64,000 nt of DNA. It comes from Gloeomargarita sp. SKYG116 (GTDB lineage: Bacteria > Cyanobacteriota > Cyanobacteriia > Gloeomargaritales > Gloeomargaritaceae). The position numbers and the translations under genes are program-made. The notes beneath the pieces were generated by a model. That model made no database searches, was not told the DNA's origin, and saw nothing but the letters and a program-made list of their open reading frames with translations. This document shows, one piece after another, positions 8,056 through 18,649 of the stretch; within the stretch, counting starts at the first letter, position 1; every line of letters begins with the position of its first letter. Where the stretch lies: positions 1 through 64,000 of the forward strand of contig JANWVM010000007.1 in assembly GCA_025056115.1 (NCBI GenBank). Reading direction: 5' to 3'.

Positions 8056-10131
8056 ATGAGTTATTGTCTCAACCCAGACTGCCCCGCCCCAGAGAATCCT
8101 GCTGATGCCATCACTTGTCAAGCCTGCGGTAGTCCACTGGTGCTGAAGGGCCGCTATCGAGCCATCAAGCCGATTGGCAAGGGCAATTTTGGCCGCACCT
8201 TTCAAGCGGTAGATGAAAGCATCCCTTCCCGCCCCCTGTGTGTCATCAAACTGTTTCAACCCCAGGTGATCACCTCACCTGAGCAGATGCAGAAAGCGGT
8301 CGCCTTGTTTGAGCAGGAGGCAGTGCAACTGGACCGGCTGGGCCATCATCCCCAAATTCCTGACCTGCTGGCTTACTTCATCTTAGATGGCCGCCCCTAC
8401 CTGGTGCAGAAATTTATTGACGGTCAGGATTTGGCCCAAGAATTGCTGCGGCAGGGGCCTTTCGATGAGACCAAAATCCGGCAATTGCTGGCTGACCTGC
8501 TCCCGGTTCTGGATTACATCCACAAGGAAAAAGTCATTCACCGGGACATTAAACCTAAAAACATCATCCGGCAAACGGCTGACCAGCGGCTATTCCTAGT
8601 GGATTTCGGGGCAGTGAAGTTTGTGCAGGAATCGGGCCTGTTCAAAACAGGTACAGCGATTGGCAGTAGTGGCTTTGCCGCTCCCGAGCAGATGATGGGT
8701 AAGGCGGTTTACGCCAGCGATTTATACAGCTTGGGAGCTACTTGCATTTACCTGCTCACGGGCATTTCCCCCGCCAAGTTGTTTAATATCCGGGAAAATG
8801 TCTGGCTGTGGCGTGAAGCCCTCAAGCAGTCCCTCAGCGATGGGTTAATGCAGTTCTTGGATAAGTTATTGCAACGGTTGCCGGGACAACGCTTCGCATC
8901 AGCGGAACAGGCGCTGGAGGCGTTGCAACGACTGGAGCAACCAGCACGGTCAGCGAGTATGTTGGGGCGGTTGGGGGTACCAGGGACGCCACTGAATCCC
9001 TTGTCTGGTTTAGGACGTTTTGGCACATCGCCACCCGTGACGCTGAAGGGTGGAGGCGGGACGTTGCCGCCGGGGCAAGGGGGTTCCGCTGGTACGTTCC
9101 CACCAGGCCAGCCGCCTCGCGCGGGAGTAGATACAGGACGCTTGCGGTCACCGGTTCGCATTGGTACGCCAACGCCACCGCCCCAGGTCACCACAGTCCA
9201 GGCAGAACTGCTTTGGCCGTGTGTTCACACGCTGACAGGACATACCCACTGGGTGAAAGCCATCTGTTTCAGTCCCGATAGCCGCTATTTATTCAGTTGT
9301 GGCCGGGATGGCTTGGTTTTGTGTTGGAGCCTGAACAGCCCAGGCTACCCGCGACAGTTACAATGGGGCGGTGGTCATGCTGGTGGGTTGCACGCCCTGG
9401 CGTTGAGTCCTGATGGCCGGTTTTTGGCCGCGGCAGGAGAAGACCGAGTGATTAAAATCTGGCAACTGCCCGGGGATAAACCGGTTCGCACGCTCGGCAA
9501 TTTGTTTAACAAGCATGGGGGCACGATTGATGCCTTGGCGATGCGCCCGGATGGCCTGGTTCTCGCCAGCGCCAGTGAAGACCAGACAGTAAAGTTGTGG
9601 CAGGTGGACAACGGCGCCCTATTGACAACCCTCAGCGGCCACGCCAGTCATGTACGGGGGGTGACGTTCACACCGGATGGCCGGTTGGTGGTCAGCGCCA
9701 GTTGGGATAACAGCGTGAAGGTCTGGCTACTGGAAGGGGGCGACCCGCTACGCAATATCGTTGGACCAAGCAGTTTTAGCGGGAGTGGGTTTAATGCGGT
9801 GGCGGTGAGTCCCAATGGTCGGGTCATTGCTGCCGGCGGTGAAGATACGGCGGTGCATTTGTGGCATTTGCACAACGGCGACCCGATTGCTACGTTGACT
9901 GGGCACCGGGAGGGGGTCCGCTCTGTGGCCTACAGTCCCCAGGGGCGTTACCTGGCTAGCGGCGGCTGGGAAGGGGAAATCCGGGTTTGGGATACGCAAT
10001 CCTGGACGCTGTTGATGACCTTAACAGGCCATGAAAAAGGGGTCACCTGTCTGGCCTTTAGTCCGGATCAGCAGTGGTTGGCCAGCGGCAGCCGCGATAA
10101 CAGCATCAGGCTCTGGCGGGTGGTCAAGTAG
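8056..10131 (+). CDS. Zinc-ribbon / Ser-Thr kinase / WD40-repeat protein
   Basis: This 691-residue cytoplasmic signalling protein has three parts. A small zinc ribbon comes first (C4-X4-C9 and C21-X2-C24). A kinase domain spans about residues 33-295, with GKGNFGRTF, HRDIKPKN and DFGAVK all canonical. A Gly/Pro-rich linker runs from about 300 to 385. A C-terminal beta-propeller follows, with about seven WD repeats, each with an LTGH-type start and a VKLWQ/IRVWD-type end. The architecture is typical of filamentous and unicellular cyanobacterial kinases, in which the propeller serves as a protein-docking platform. The partner is unknown. The 3' end overlaps the convergent MBL-fold gene by 8 bp. 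Confidence 0.92.
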   Translation: MSYCLNPDCPAPENPADAITCQACGSPLVLKGRYRAIKPIGKGNFGRTFQAVDESIPSRPLCVIKLFQPQVITSPEQMQKAVALFEQEAVQLDRLGHHPQIPDLLAYFILDGRPYLVQKFIDGQDLAQELLRQGPFDETKIRQLLADLLPVLDYIHKEKVIHRDIKPKNIIRQTADQRLFLVDFGAVKFVQESGLFKTGTAIGSSGFAAPEQMMGKAVYASDLYSLGATCIYLLTGISPAKLFNIRENVWLWREALKQSLSDGLMQFLDKLLQRLPGQRFASAEQALEALQRLEQPARSASMLGRLGVPGTPLNPLSGLGRFGTSPPVTLKGGGGTLPPGQGGSAGTFPPGQPPRAGVDTGRLRSPVRIGTPTPPPQVTTVQAELLWPCVHTLTGHTHWVKAICFSPDSRYLFSCGRDGLVLCWSLNSPGYPRQLQWGGGHAGGLHALALSPDGRFLAAAGEDRVIKIWQLPGDKPVRTLGNLFNKHGGTIDALAMRPDGLVLASASEDQTVKLWQVDNGALLTTLSGHASHVRGVTFTPDGRLVVSASWDNSVKVWLLEGGDPLRNIVGPSSFSGSGFNAVAVSPNGRVIAAGGEDTAVHLWHLHNGDPIATLTGHREGVRSVAYSPQGRYLASGGWEGEIRVWDTQSWTLLMTLTGHEKGVTCLAFSPDQQWLASGSRDNSIRLWRVVK

Positions 10132-11650
10132 CGTCGCGGGGGGCAAACGCATCGCAGTATCCATCGGGATCGACCTGTAATCCCATCAGGGGCGAATCGG
10201 GCTGGGTGCAGCGTTGACCCCGGTAGAAACGGCAGTGGGCACAAGCACGAGTCGCGGTTGGCCCTGTCGCTAGCACTTCCTTGGGGGTGAGTCCTCGTAA
10301 TACGAGTTCGTCTCCTTGCCAGCGGGCTTCCACGAATCCCGTCGCACTGAACTGGGGCCAGCGGGGGTCGGTGTTGAGCGCCAGCGGCAGTTCGATACGA
10401 ATATCAGCAGCAGTTTCATGAATTTCCCCCTCATAGCTGCCTGTCGGTTCCGGTGTGGGACTGGCAACCCAACTACCTACGGGTAATTCCAACCATGCTC
10501 CCGCCGAGGGGACATGCACGTGATAACGGTTACGGACTTCCTCGAGTCCAGCCAAGTCGCTGAGGTAGTGGGGCGAACCGTGAATCAAGACCAGGTGCTG
10601 GGGGCGTAACGTGTGAATCAGTTGCAAGGTGGTCACGCCGTCGTTGTAAGCCTGCAAAAGGTAGGTCTGGTGCGGGACGTCTCGCGGCAGGGGTTCCCCC
10701 TCTGGCCACAACACCCACCACTCGCGGCTATCGTCACTAATGAAGTCGGGCAAGTCACTGCAGATCAAAATGTCAAACTGGTCGGGTGGCTCACATTGCC
10801 AACGATAACTGTGGGGATAGACCCGGTCGTCCCAGAACAAGCTTTGGTGACGTGCAAAGTTTTGCACCGGCGCCGGTAGAAAGGCCAGCAACTCCCAGAG
10901 CACATCACACCCGCGCGCCACAACCGCATCCACGCCAATCTTCACTGGCCGACCTGTCAGCAGGTAGTGCGTGCGCAAGACGAGTAAAATTTCTTGGGCA
11001 TCCCCAATGCCTGCCGCCACAATACAGACCCGCTGACCACGGCTGAGTCCCCAGACCACCCATTCCGCCAGGTGCTGCTCCTGTTGCTTGCGCCGGGGGT
11101 ATTTCTGGGTGCCAGCGGGCGCTTCCAGAATCAGGACGTCCGGATGCAGGCCCCGCAACTCCTCCAGCCGCAGGCCCTCCGTCAAGCGCGTGTTGGCCAG
11201 AAAACAATTGCCCGTGTAAAGCAGCGAATACAACCGCTCCGGCGTATCATACTGCACCCACACCAGGGCGGCCCCCGGTAAATGCCCAGCCGGGATCAGT
11301 TCCACCGTCAAATCGGGCGCAAGATGCACCGGCAACCGCCAGGGCAATATCGTACCCAACCCTGATAAACCTTCCTCGACCGGCCAATTCAGGGGCAGCA
11401 ACCGATGGGTCACTTCACTGGTGTAAATGGGTAAATCAGGAAAGCCACGGTGCAGGGCCAGCAGTCCGCGGGCGTGTTGGGGATGGGCATGGGAGCAAAT
11501 GACCCAGTCCGCTGGCGGCGTCAAATCAAAGTAGGGGTCTAACCGCGATAACCCACAGTCCAGCATCAGCCGGTACGGTCCGACATGCGCCACCAAACAG
11601 ACTCCCGCCCCGTTGTGGCCCGGACTGTAAACCCGGCAGGCCAGGGTCAT
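10124..11650 (-). CDS. MBL-fold (beta-CASP-like) hydrolase with C-terminal Cys cluster
   Basis: This 508-residue protein has a metallo-beta-lactamase fold in its N-terminal half and a middle insertion reminiscent of beta-CASP RNA-processing enzymes (LVLIHGSPHYL near the end of the fold). The first metal motif reads SHAHPQHARG, so the usual HxHxDH is changed to HxHxQH and the metal-ligand Asp is replaced by Gln. The later GHLPGAALVW keeps a His. After residue 470 a Cys-rich segment ACAHCRFYRGQRC...GYCDAF could bind zinc or an iron-sulfur cluster. It may be a nuclease relative with altered or lost activity. Start ATG 11650. Confidence 0.75.
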   Translation of the reverse strand: MTLACRVYSPGHNGAGVCLVAHVGPYRLMLDCGLSRLDPYFDLTPPADWVICSHAHPQHARGLLALHRGFPDLPIYTSEVTHRLLPLNWPVEEGLSGLGTILPWRLPVHLAPDLTVELIPAGHLPGAALVWVQYDTPERLYSLLYTGNCFLANTRLTEGLRLEELRGLHPDVLILEAPAGTQKYPRRKQQEQHLAEWVVWGLSRGQRVCIVAAGIGDAQEILLVLRTHYLLTGRPVKIGVDAVVARGCDVLWELLAFLPAPVQNFARHQSLFWDDRVYPHSYRWQCEPPDQFDILICSDLPDFISDDSREWWVLWPEGEPLPRDVPHQTYLLQAYNDGVTTLQLIHTLRPQHLVLIHGSPHYLSDLAGLEEVRNRYHVHVPSAGAWLELPVGSWVASPTPEPTGSYEGEIHETAADIRIELPLALNTDPRWPQFSATGFVEARWQGDELVLRGLTPKEVLATGPTATRACAHCRFYRGQRCTQPDSPLMGLQVDPDGYCDAFAPRDAT

Positions 11651-11660
11651 GGACCCCTAG

Positions 11661-11783
11661 TTAGTGGGCCGAACCGTTGCCGTGGTAGTTGTCCGTGTCG
11701 TAAAAACCGTTGCGCGTGCCAAAGTACAAGGTCGCCAGGGTAAACACCACCGTCAATCCCAGCACAACCGTTTTGACATCCAT
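11661..11783 (-). CDS. Small single-span membrane protein, cyanobacterial
   Basis: The product has 40 residues: MDVKTVVLGLTVVFTLATLY forms one membrane helix, followed by a polar tail FGTRNGFYDTDNYHGNGSAH. ATG 11783 has GGAG eight bases upstream. The longer in-frame starts (to 11906) would run into the TPP riboswitch region and look non-coding. It lies 10 bp upstream of the MBL-fold gene on the same strand. The size and layout recall small thylakoid subunits, but I cannot match it to a named Psb, Pet or Ndh protein. Confidence 0.7.
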   Translation of the reverse strand: MDVKTVVLGLTVVFTLATLYFGTRNGFYDTDNYHGNGSAH

Positions 11784-11906
11784 CGGCGCTCTCCAAATTT
11801 CCCCCCTCTCAACCATAGCGAAAAAGCCGTTCTCTGCTTCGGTAAACCGCGAGAAAACTTCACTTTTCCCGGCCCATGCCTCCCCGTGGTAAAATGGCAG
11901 ATACAT

Positions 11907-11985
11907 TTAGCTAGGGGTGCCCGTCACGGGGCTGAGAGCATACCCTAAGAACCTGAACCGGGTCATACCGGCGGAGGGAAGCTAA
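11907..11985 (+). promoter_or_regulatory. TPP riboswitch (THI element)
   Basis: The region contains the conserved THI-box blocks in order: GGGGTGCC, GGCTGAGAGC, ACCCTAAGAACCTGA, CCGGGT, ATACCGGCGGAGGGAA. The ends TTAGCT and AGCTAA can close stem P1. It lies 19 nt before thiC. Because no poly-U terminator fits between aptamer and start codon, and the Shine-Dalgarno (GAGGTG, about 11993-11998) sits just after P1, translational repression by thiamine pyrophosphate is the likeliest mechanism. Confidence 0.95.
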
Positions 11986-11995
11986 CATTTCTTGA

Positions 11996-13375
<1,380 letters not shown>

Positions 13376-13377
13376 CG

Positions 13378-13902
13378 TTGGCGACGCGACCGCTCGGGCT
13401 ACAGGATATTGGTCCCCTGGCGCAGTTACTGGCCGAGTGTTTCCCGCCGCCTATCTATCTGGGAGGGTGGTGTATCCCCCTCTGGCAACGCACCATTGCA
13501 CAGGATATTAAGCAGCGCCTGGAGCGGGACGGCGACAAGATTCTCTGGTTGGGCAGCTGGCGGGAGTCGGTGCTAGTTGGCGCGGTGGAGTTGAGTCAAC
13601 GACAATGGCTGCATGTGCAGTACATCTATTTGGCTAACTTGGCGGTTGCACCGGCCTATCGGCGACAGGGCATTGGGCGGGAATTACTCCAGGTGGCGGA
13701 ACAGGCAGTGCAGGCTTGGCCTCAAGAGCATCTGTACCTGCACGTGATGGAGGACAACTGGGCTGCGCGGCGCCTGTACGAACAGTTGGGCTACCGGGTG
13801 CAGCGGTGGGAATGGACCTGGCGCACCTGGCTGGGCGGACCCCGGCGGTTGCTGTTAGCCAAAACCGTTTGCCGGTACAATCAAGAGTGTTCTGCTGTTT
13901 GA
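13378..13902 (+). CDS. GNAT-family N-acetyltransferase
   Basis: The 174-residue protein carries the GNAT acetyl-CoA motif LAVAPAYRRQGIGRELL (residues about 84-100) and the following ARRLYEQLGYRV strand-helix motif. The acceptor is unknown. The only start that keeps the conserved N-terminus is TTG 13378, 2 bp after the thiC stop, which suggests reinitiation or coupling and expression under the TPP riboswitch. A link to thiamine metabolism is only positional. Confidence 0.8.
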   Translation: MATRPLGLQDIGPLAQLLAECFPPPIYLGGWCIPLWQRTIAQDIKQRLERDGDKILWLGSWRESVLVGAVELSQRQWLHVQYIYLANLAVAPAYRRQGIGRELLQVAEQAVQAWPQEHLYLHVMEDNWAARRLYEQLGYRVQRWEWTWRTWLGGPRRLLLAKTVCRYNQECSAV

Positions 13903-13911
13903 GGGACGCCT

Positions 13912-14430
13912 GTGGACCTGAGTCGTATTCCCCCCCAGCCTGCCGACGGTCTGGTGCATCTGATCATTGAAATTCCCGGCGGTTCGCGCAACAAGTACGA
14001 GATGGACAAGGAACTTGGGGTGATCAAGCTCGACCGGGTGTTGTACTCGTCTGTGCAATATCCATTTGACTATGGCTTTATTCCCAACACCCTGGGGGAG
14101 GACGGCGACCCCTTGGATGGTTTGGTCATGATGGACGAACCCACCTTTCCCGGTTGTTTAGTCGTGGCCCGGCCCATCGGTATGTTGGAGATGGTTGACA
14201 AGGGGGAACGAGATGAAAAATTGCTGTGCGTACCGGCGGACGACCCCCGCTATGCCAACTACAAATCCCTGAGCGATGTCCCATCCCACCGTTTGGCGGA
14301 AATTGCCGAATTTTTCCGCACCTACAAGAACCTGGAGAACAAAAAAGTTGAAATCGGGGAATGGAAAGATGTCTATGCGGTGAAACCCTTGATTGCCCAG
14401 GCGATTGCCGCGTATCAAACCCAGAAGTAA
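13912..14430 (+). CDS. ppa: Inorganic pyrophosphatase (family I)
   Basis: This soluble Mg-dependent pyrophosphatase hydrolyses PPi produced by biosynthetic reactions. The 172-residue product has the signature DGDPLDGLV and the conserved [14 protein letters not shown] and [13 protein letters not shown]. The start is GTG 13912. It follows the GNAT gene by 9 bp and precedes panD by 6 bp, so thiC-GNAT-ppa-panD may form one transcription unit. Confidence 0.96.
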   Translation: MDLSRIPPQPADGLVHLIIEIPGGSRNKYEMDKELGVIKLDRVLYSSVQYPFDYGFIPNTLGEDGDPLDGLVMMDEPTFPGCLVVARPIGMLEMVDKGERDEKLLCVPADDPRYANYKSLSDVPSHRLAEIAEFFRTYKNLENKKVEIGEWKDVYAVKPLIAQAIAAYQTQK

Positions 14431-14436
14431 GCCCCC

Positions 14437-14814
14437 ATGTGGCGCATGTTTTTACTGAGTAAATTGCACAATGCCCGCTTGACTGGCACCTACTTGGACT
14501 ATGTGGGCAGCATTGCGATTGACGCCGATTTGCTCGATAAAGCGGGGATTTTGCCCTATGAGCAAGTGCAGGTGGCCAATATTAGCAACGGGCAACGGTT
14601 AATGACTTATGTGATCCCAGCACCCGCAGGTTCTGGACGCATCGAACTCAACGGGGCAGCAGCCCATTGTGGTCAAGTGGGCGACCGGTTGATTATCATG
14701 ACCTACGGTTTGCTCCCGAGCGACCAATGGCCCCAGCACGCGCCACGTGTACTGCTGTTGGATGACCAGAATCGCGTTATTGCGGTCAACGGCTCCGAAG
14801 GCGTGACCCTATAA
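14437..14814 (+). CDS. panD: Aspartate 1-decarboxylase proenzyme
   Basis: PanD makes beta-alanine for pantothenate and CoA. It self-cleaves at a Gly-Ser bond to form a pyruvoyl cofactor, and the site is seen as YVGSIAID (cleavage between Gly and Ser of VGS). The 125-residue length and the NGAAAHCGQVGDRLIIMTYG segment fit the family. It lies 6 bp after ppa. Confidence 0.95.
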   Translation: MWRMFLLSKLHNARLTGTYLDYVGSIAIDADLLDKAGILPYEQVQVANISNGQRLMTYVIPAPAGSGRIELNGAAAHCGQVGDRLIIMTYGLLPSDQWPQHAPRVLLLDDQNRVIAVNGSEGVTL

Positions 14815-14864
14815 TAGATATCTGCGAAATCATGATGATTGTTTGTTTCGGCTTCTAGTTAGGC

Positions 14865-16208
14865 ATGCCCCGCACTTATCACATCGTTACCTTTGGGTGT
14901 CAAATGAACCGGGCCGACTCGGAACGCATGGCCGGGATTTTGGAGGAATTGGGCTGGCAGCCGGTAGAAGACGAAGACCAGGCCGATTTAGTGCTGTACA
15001 ATACCTGTACGATTCGGGACAACGCTGAGCAAAAAGTCTACTCCTACTTGGGGCGGCAAGCGAAGCGGAAACGGGACAATCCCCACTTAACGCTCGTGGT
15101 GGCTGGTTGCGTCGCGCAGCAGGAAGGGGAGCGGCTATTGCGGCGGGTGCCGGAATTGGACCTGGTGATGGGGCCGCAGTACGCCAACCGGCTGGGTGAT
15201 TTGCTGGCGCAAGTGGAGCAAGGGCAGCAGGTGGTCGCCACGGATGAAATTGACATTATTGAAGACATCACTAAGCCCCGGCGCAGCAGTCGCGTCACCG
15301 CCTGGGTGAATGTGATTTACGGCTGCAACGAGCACTGCACGTACTGTGTCGTACCGTTGGTGCGGGGGAAAGAGCAATCCCGGCAACCGGAGGCTATCAA
15401 GAACGAGATCATCGGTTTGGCGGAACAGGGCTATAAGGAAGTCACGCTGCTGGGGCAAAACATAGATGCCTACGGGCGAGACCTGGGAACGCGACCAGAC
15501 GGGCGCTATCGGGTGACTTTGACCGATTTGCTGTATTTCATCCATGATGTGCCGGGCATTGAACGTATCCGGTTTGTGACCAGCCATCCCCGCTACTTCA
15601 CTGAACGTTTAATCCGCGCCTGCGCTGAGTTGCCCAAGGTGTGTGAGCACTTCCACATCCCATTTCAATCGGGGGATAACGACATTCTCAAGGCGATGCA
15701 ACGGGGCTACACCCGGGAGCGCTATCTCCAAATCATTGAAAAAATCCGGCATTACCTTCCCGATGCGGCCATCAGCGCGGATGCGATTGTGGGATTTCCA
15801 GGGGAAACGGAAGCCCAATTTGAACAGACATTGCGCCTGGTGGAAGAGGTGGGCTTTGACCAACTGAATACAGCCGCCTACTCGCCCCGACCCGGCACAC
15901 CGGCAGCGACCTGGCCCAATCAAGTCCCTGATGAGGTCAAACAAGACCGGCTGCAACGGTTGAATCATCTGGTAGCGCAAGTGGCGGCCCGGCGGTCCCA
16001 GCGGTATTTAGGACGAGTAGAGGAAGTGTTAATTGAAGGTGTGAATCCCAAAGACCCGACGCAGGGAATGGGCCGGACGCGCACCAACCGGCTAACGTTT
16101 GTCGCAGGGGCAACAGAGCCAGGGCAGTTGGTGCCGGTGCAAATCACCGAAGCGCGGGCGTTTAGTTTGACCGGGACAGCCATTGCTCGCCCATTGGCGG
16201 CGGCGTGA
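14865..16208 (+). CDS. miaB: tRNA-2-methylthio-N6-dimethylallyladenosine synthase
   Basis: MiaB is a radical-SAM methylthiotransferase that modifies A37 of tRNAs reading UNN codons. The protein (447 aa) has the three MTTase parts. The N-terminal UPF0004 domain has auxiliary-cluster cysteines in [18 protein letters not shown] and AGCVAQQEG. The radical-SAM domain has CX3CX2C in [13 protein letters not shown]. The C-terminal TRAM domain is at about 380-445. The ATG at 14865 lies 50 bp after panD. Confidence 0.96.
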   Translation: MPRTYHIVTFGCQMNRADSERMAGILEELGWQPVEDEDQADLVLYNTCTIRDNAEQKVYSYLGRQAKRKRDNPHLTLVVAGCVAQQEGERLLRRVPELDLVMGPQYANRLGDLLAQVEQGQQVVATDEIDIIEDITKPRRSSRVTAWVNVIYGCNEHCTYCVVPLVRGKEQSRQPEAIKNEIIGLAEQGYKEVTLLGQNIDAYGRDLGTRPDGRYRVTLTDLLYFIHDVPGIERIRFVTSHPRYFTERLIRACAELPKVCEHFHIPFQSGDNDILKAMQRGYTRERYLQIIEKIRHYLPDAAISADAIVGFPGETEAQFEQTLRLVEEVGFDQLNTAAYSPRPGTPAATWPNQVPDEVKQDRLQRLNHLVAQVAARRSQRYLGRVEEVLIEGVNPKDPTQGMGRTRTNRLTFVAGATEPGQLVPVQITEARAFSLTGTAIARPLAAA

Positions 16209-16362
16209 GAACACTCAAAACGAGGCTTAGCCCTGCGCCCAAGAGACACAACCGGTGACAGTTGCTAAAGTAGCTGCTTCCCAGGGAGTGCCCAGTGGCT
16301 GCGTTTGCCCAGGTGATAGACAAGCCGCCAGCGGGATACAATGACCACCAAAAGGGGGCACG

Positions 16363-17514
16363 ATGACCAAGAACTATCGCCAAACCGACCTGCAAACGCG
16401 CTGGCCTCTCAAAAAACGTGCGCAACCTTGGTGGCAAGTATTCCTCTTGAGTGCGCTACGCTTGGGTCTTTTGGGGGTAGGGTTGGGGGTATTAACAGGT
16501 ACTGGGCTGCACATCTGGTTGAGCCAAGGTCACGACCGGCTAGGCCCGTTTCCCTTGCGCCCGCAAGACCGTCCCCCCACCTGGCAGAGTTTTTTCTGGC
16601 CCCCAGCGCCGGACCAACCGGCTTTGATGCCTCAACCGGTGCGAGCGACCACCCTTGAAGAGCTCATTCCCCGCCGGGGCGAGATGACACCATTGCAACA
16701 GCAGTTGCTATCCCTGATCCAGCGCCAGCCCCAGATGCAGGTAAGCATATATGCGGTGGATTTGGATAGCGGCGAATACCTAGACATCAACGGTACTAGA
16801 GCAGTCTCGGCAGCCAGTACGATCAAGTTACCCTTACTGCTAGCCCTGTTTCAGGCGTGGGACCAGGGGAAAGTGCGTTTAGATGAACGGTTGACCATGA
16901 CCAAAGCCCTGGTGGCCGGTGGCTCAGGAAACATGCAGTTTCAACCGGTGGGAACGACCTTCAGCTTGCTGGACACCGCTACCCGCATGATTGTGATCAG
17001 CGACAACACAGCCACCAACATGATCCTGGCCCGGCTGGGGGGCAAAGAGGTGGTCAACCGGCAGTTTGAAGAATGGGGCCTGCAGACAACGGTGATTCGC
17101 AATCTCTTGCCCGACCTCAAGGGCACTAACACCACCAGCGCTGCCGACCTGGTGCATACCTTAGCCATCATTGAACGGGGAGAATTTCTGTCGCGCCGCA
17201 GCCGGGATTGGTTGCTACACATCCTGCGCAGTACAGAGAACCGGAGTTTGTTACCGGCGGGACTAGGGCCAGGTGCCGTGATTGGTCATAAAACGGGCGA
17301 CATTGGTTTCATCATCGGCGATGCGGGTGTGGTGGACACGGCAACGGGTCAACGTTATTTAATTGCCATCTTTGTCCAGAGCGCTTACAACGACCCCCGC
17401 GCCGTGCAATTACTCCAGGAACTGTCGCGCCAGACCTATCGCTACCTCAATCGGGTCAAGTCACCTGACACACCCAGCCCTTCAGATAGGCCCCCTCCGG
17501 CACGCACAAATTGA
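16363..17514 (+). CDS. Class A beta-lactamase-like serine hydrolase, membrane-anchored
   Basis: The 383-residue protein has an N-terminal membrane anchor (about residues 25-55), a Pro-rich stretch and a penicillin-binding/beta-lactamase domain. The active-site motifs are all present: SxxK as STIK in AASTIKLPLL, SDN in VISDNTAT, and the KTG triad in GHKTGD. Homologues are widespread in cyanobacteria and may act on peptidoglycan peptides or confer weak beta-lactam tolerance. The class A Glu of the omega loop is not obvious, so true beta-lactamase activity is uncertain. A TACAAT box at about 16337 may be the -10 element. Its last 59 bp overlap the convergent methyltransferase gene. Confidence 0.85.
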   Translation: MTKNYRQTDLQTRWPLKKRAQPWWQVFLLSALRLGLLGVGLGVLTGTGLHIWLSQGHDRLGPFPLRPQDRPPTWQSFFWPPAPDQPALMPQPVRATTLEELIPRRGEMTPLQQQLLSLIQRQPQMQVSIYAVDLDSGEYLDINGTRAVSAASTIKLPLLLALFQAWDQGKVRLDERLTMTKALVAGGSGNMQFQPVGTTFSLLDTATRMIVISDNTATNMILARLGGKEVVNRQFEEWGLQTTVIRNLLPDLKGTNTTSAADLVHTLAIIERGEFLSRRSRDWLLHILRSTENRSLLPAGLGPGAVIGHKTGDIGFIIGDAGVVDTATGQRYLIAIFVQSAYNDPRAVQLLQELSRQTYRYLNRVKSPDTPSPSDRPPPARTN

Positions 17515-18649
17515 TGGGGTGGTCCCAGGGTTGCCCCAATGGTTGGAGCAAATGCACGGTGCGGCCACTGTCAATGGCAGCTGCTGCCAGGATTTTTTGG
17601 AACAAGTCGGCGCTCACCAATCCCGAGCAGGAAAATGTCACCAAAAAACCACCCGGTTTAAGTAATTTCATCGCCAGAAGATTAATGTCTTTGTACCCGC
17701 GAGCCGCTCTCGGGATTTGGGCTTGCGTATCGGCAAATTTCGGCGGGTCCAAGATAATGTGGTCAAAACGGCGGCCTGCGTCCCGATACTGGCGTAACAC
17801 CTGAAATACATCCCCAACTACACTGGTCACTCGCTGGCTATCCAAACTGTTGAATGCCACATTTTTTTGCGCCAAATCCAGAACACTGGCTGCGCTATCA
17901 ATCTGGGTGACGTGCTGGCAACCGGCCCGCAACAAACTCACCGTAAATCCTCCTGTATAGGCAAAACAATTCAGGGCTGTACCTCCCTGGCAATACCGCT
18001 GCACGACTTGCCGGTTCTCCCGTTGGTCTAAATAAAAACCAGTCTTGTGACCCCGCTGCACATCCACCCAAAACCGGTTTTGGTACTCCTGGATGGGAAT
18101 CAATTCCGGTATTTCGGCGCCAGTGAGCAAACCCGTGCGGGGCGGCAATCCCTCCTTGGCGCGACTATCGGCGTCTGACCGTTCGTAAATCGTGGCCCCT
18201 GGATAGAACTCCGTCAGTAATTGCCCAAGGGTGTCCCGCCAAAATTCCGCTCCCCAACTGAGCAATTGCACAACTATCACGTCCCGATAGCGGTCCACGA
18301 TGACCCCCGGCAAGCCATCCGCTTCGGCGTAAACCAGGCGATAGCTATCCAAATCGGGACGTTGGGCCAAAGGTTGCCGCCGCACCAGCGCCTGTTGAAT
18401 GCGAGTGCGCCACCACTGCTGGTCAATGACCTCATCAGGGTTAAAGCTCCAGACCCGCACACTGATTTGGGATTGCGGCGACCACGCCCCCCAGCCCAAC
18501 TGCGCCCCAGTGTGCGCGTAAATCCCAACCGTTGCTCCTGGTTGCGGATGGCCCACCACCCGCGCGACTGCGCCTGAAAACACCCAGGGATGATAACGCT
18601 GGAGCGACTTTTCCCGCCCTGGTTTCAGAATGACACGGGGAATCGCCAC
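17456..18649 (-). CDS. Class I SAM-dependent rRNA methyltransferase (RlmI-like)
   Basis: The 397-residue protein has an N-terminal PUA domain (VILKPGREKSLQRYHPWVFSG) and a C-terminal Rossmann methyltransferase domain with NCFAYTGGFTV and the catalytic/base-binding motif DHIILDPPKFA. This is the RlmI/YccW architecture, which methylates C5 of a cytosine in 23S rRNA. The exact target in this organism is inferred. It ends inside the 3' end of the convergent beta-lactamase-like gene, and its start abuts the stop of the sigma factor gene upstream on the same strand. Confidence 0.88.
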   Translation of the reverse strand: MAIPRVILKPGREKSLQRYHPWVFSGAVARVVGHPQPGATVGIYAHTGAQLGWGAWSPQSQISVRVWSFNPDEVIDQQWWRTRIQQALVRRQPLAQRPDLDSYRLVYAEADGLPGVIVDRYRDVIVVQLLSWGAEFWRDTLGQLLTEFYPGATIYERSDADSRAKEGLPPRTGLLTGAEIPELIPIQEYQNRFWVDVQRGHKTGFYLDQRENRQVVQRYCQGGTALNCFAYTGGFTVSLLRAGCQHVTQIDSAASVLDLAQKNVAFNSLDSQRVTSVVGDVFQVLRQYRDAGRRFDHIILDPPKFADTQAQIPRAARGYKDINLLAMKLLKPGGFLVTFSCSGLVSADLFQKILAAAAIDSGRTVHLLQPLGQPWDHPINLCVPEGAYLKGWVCQVT

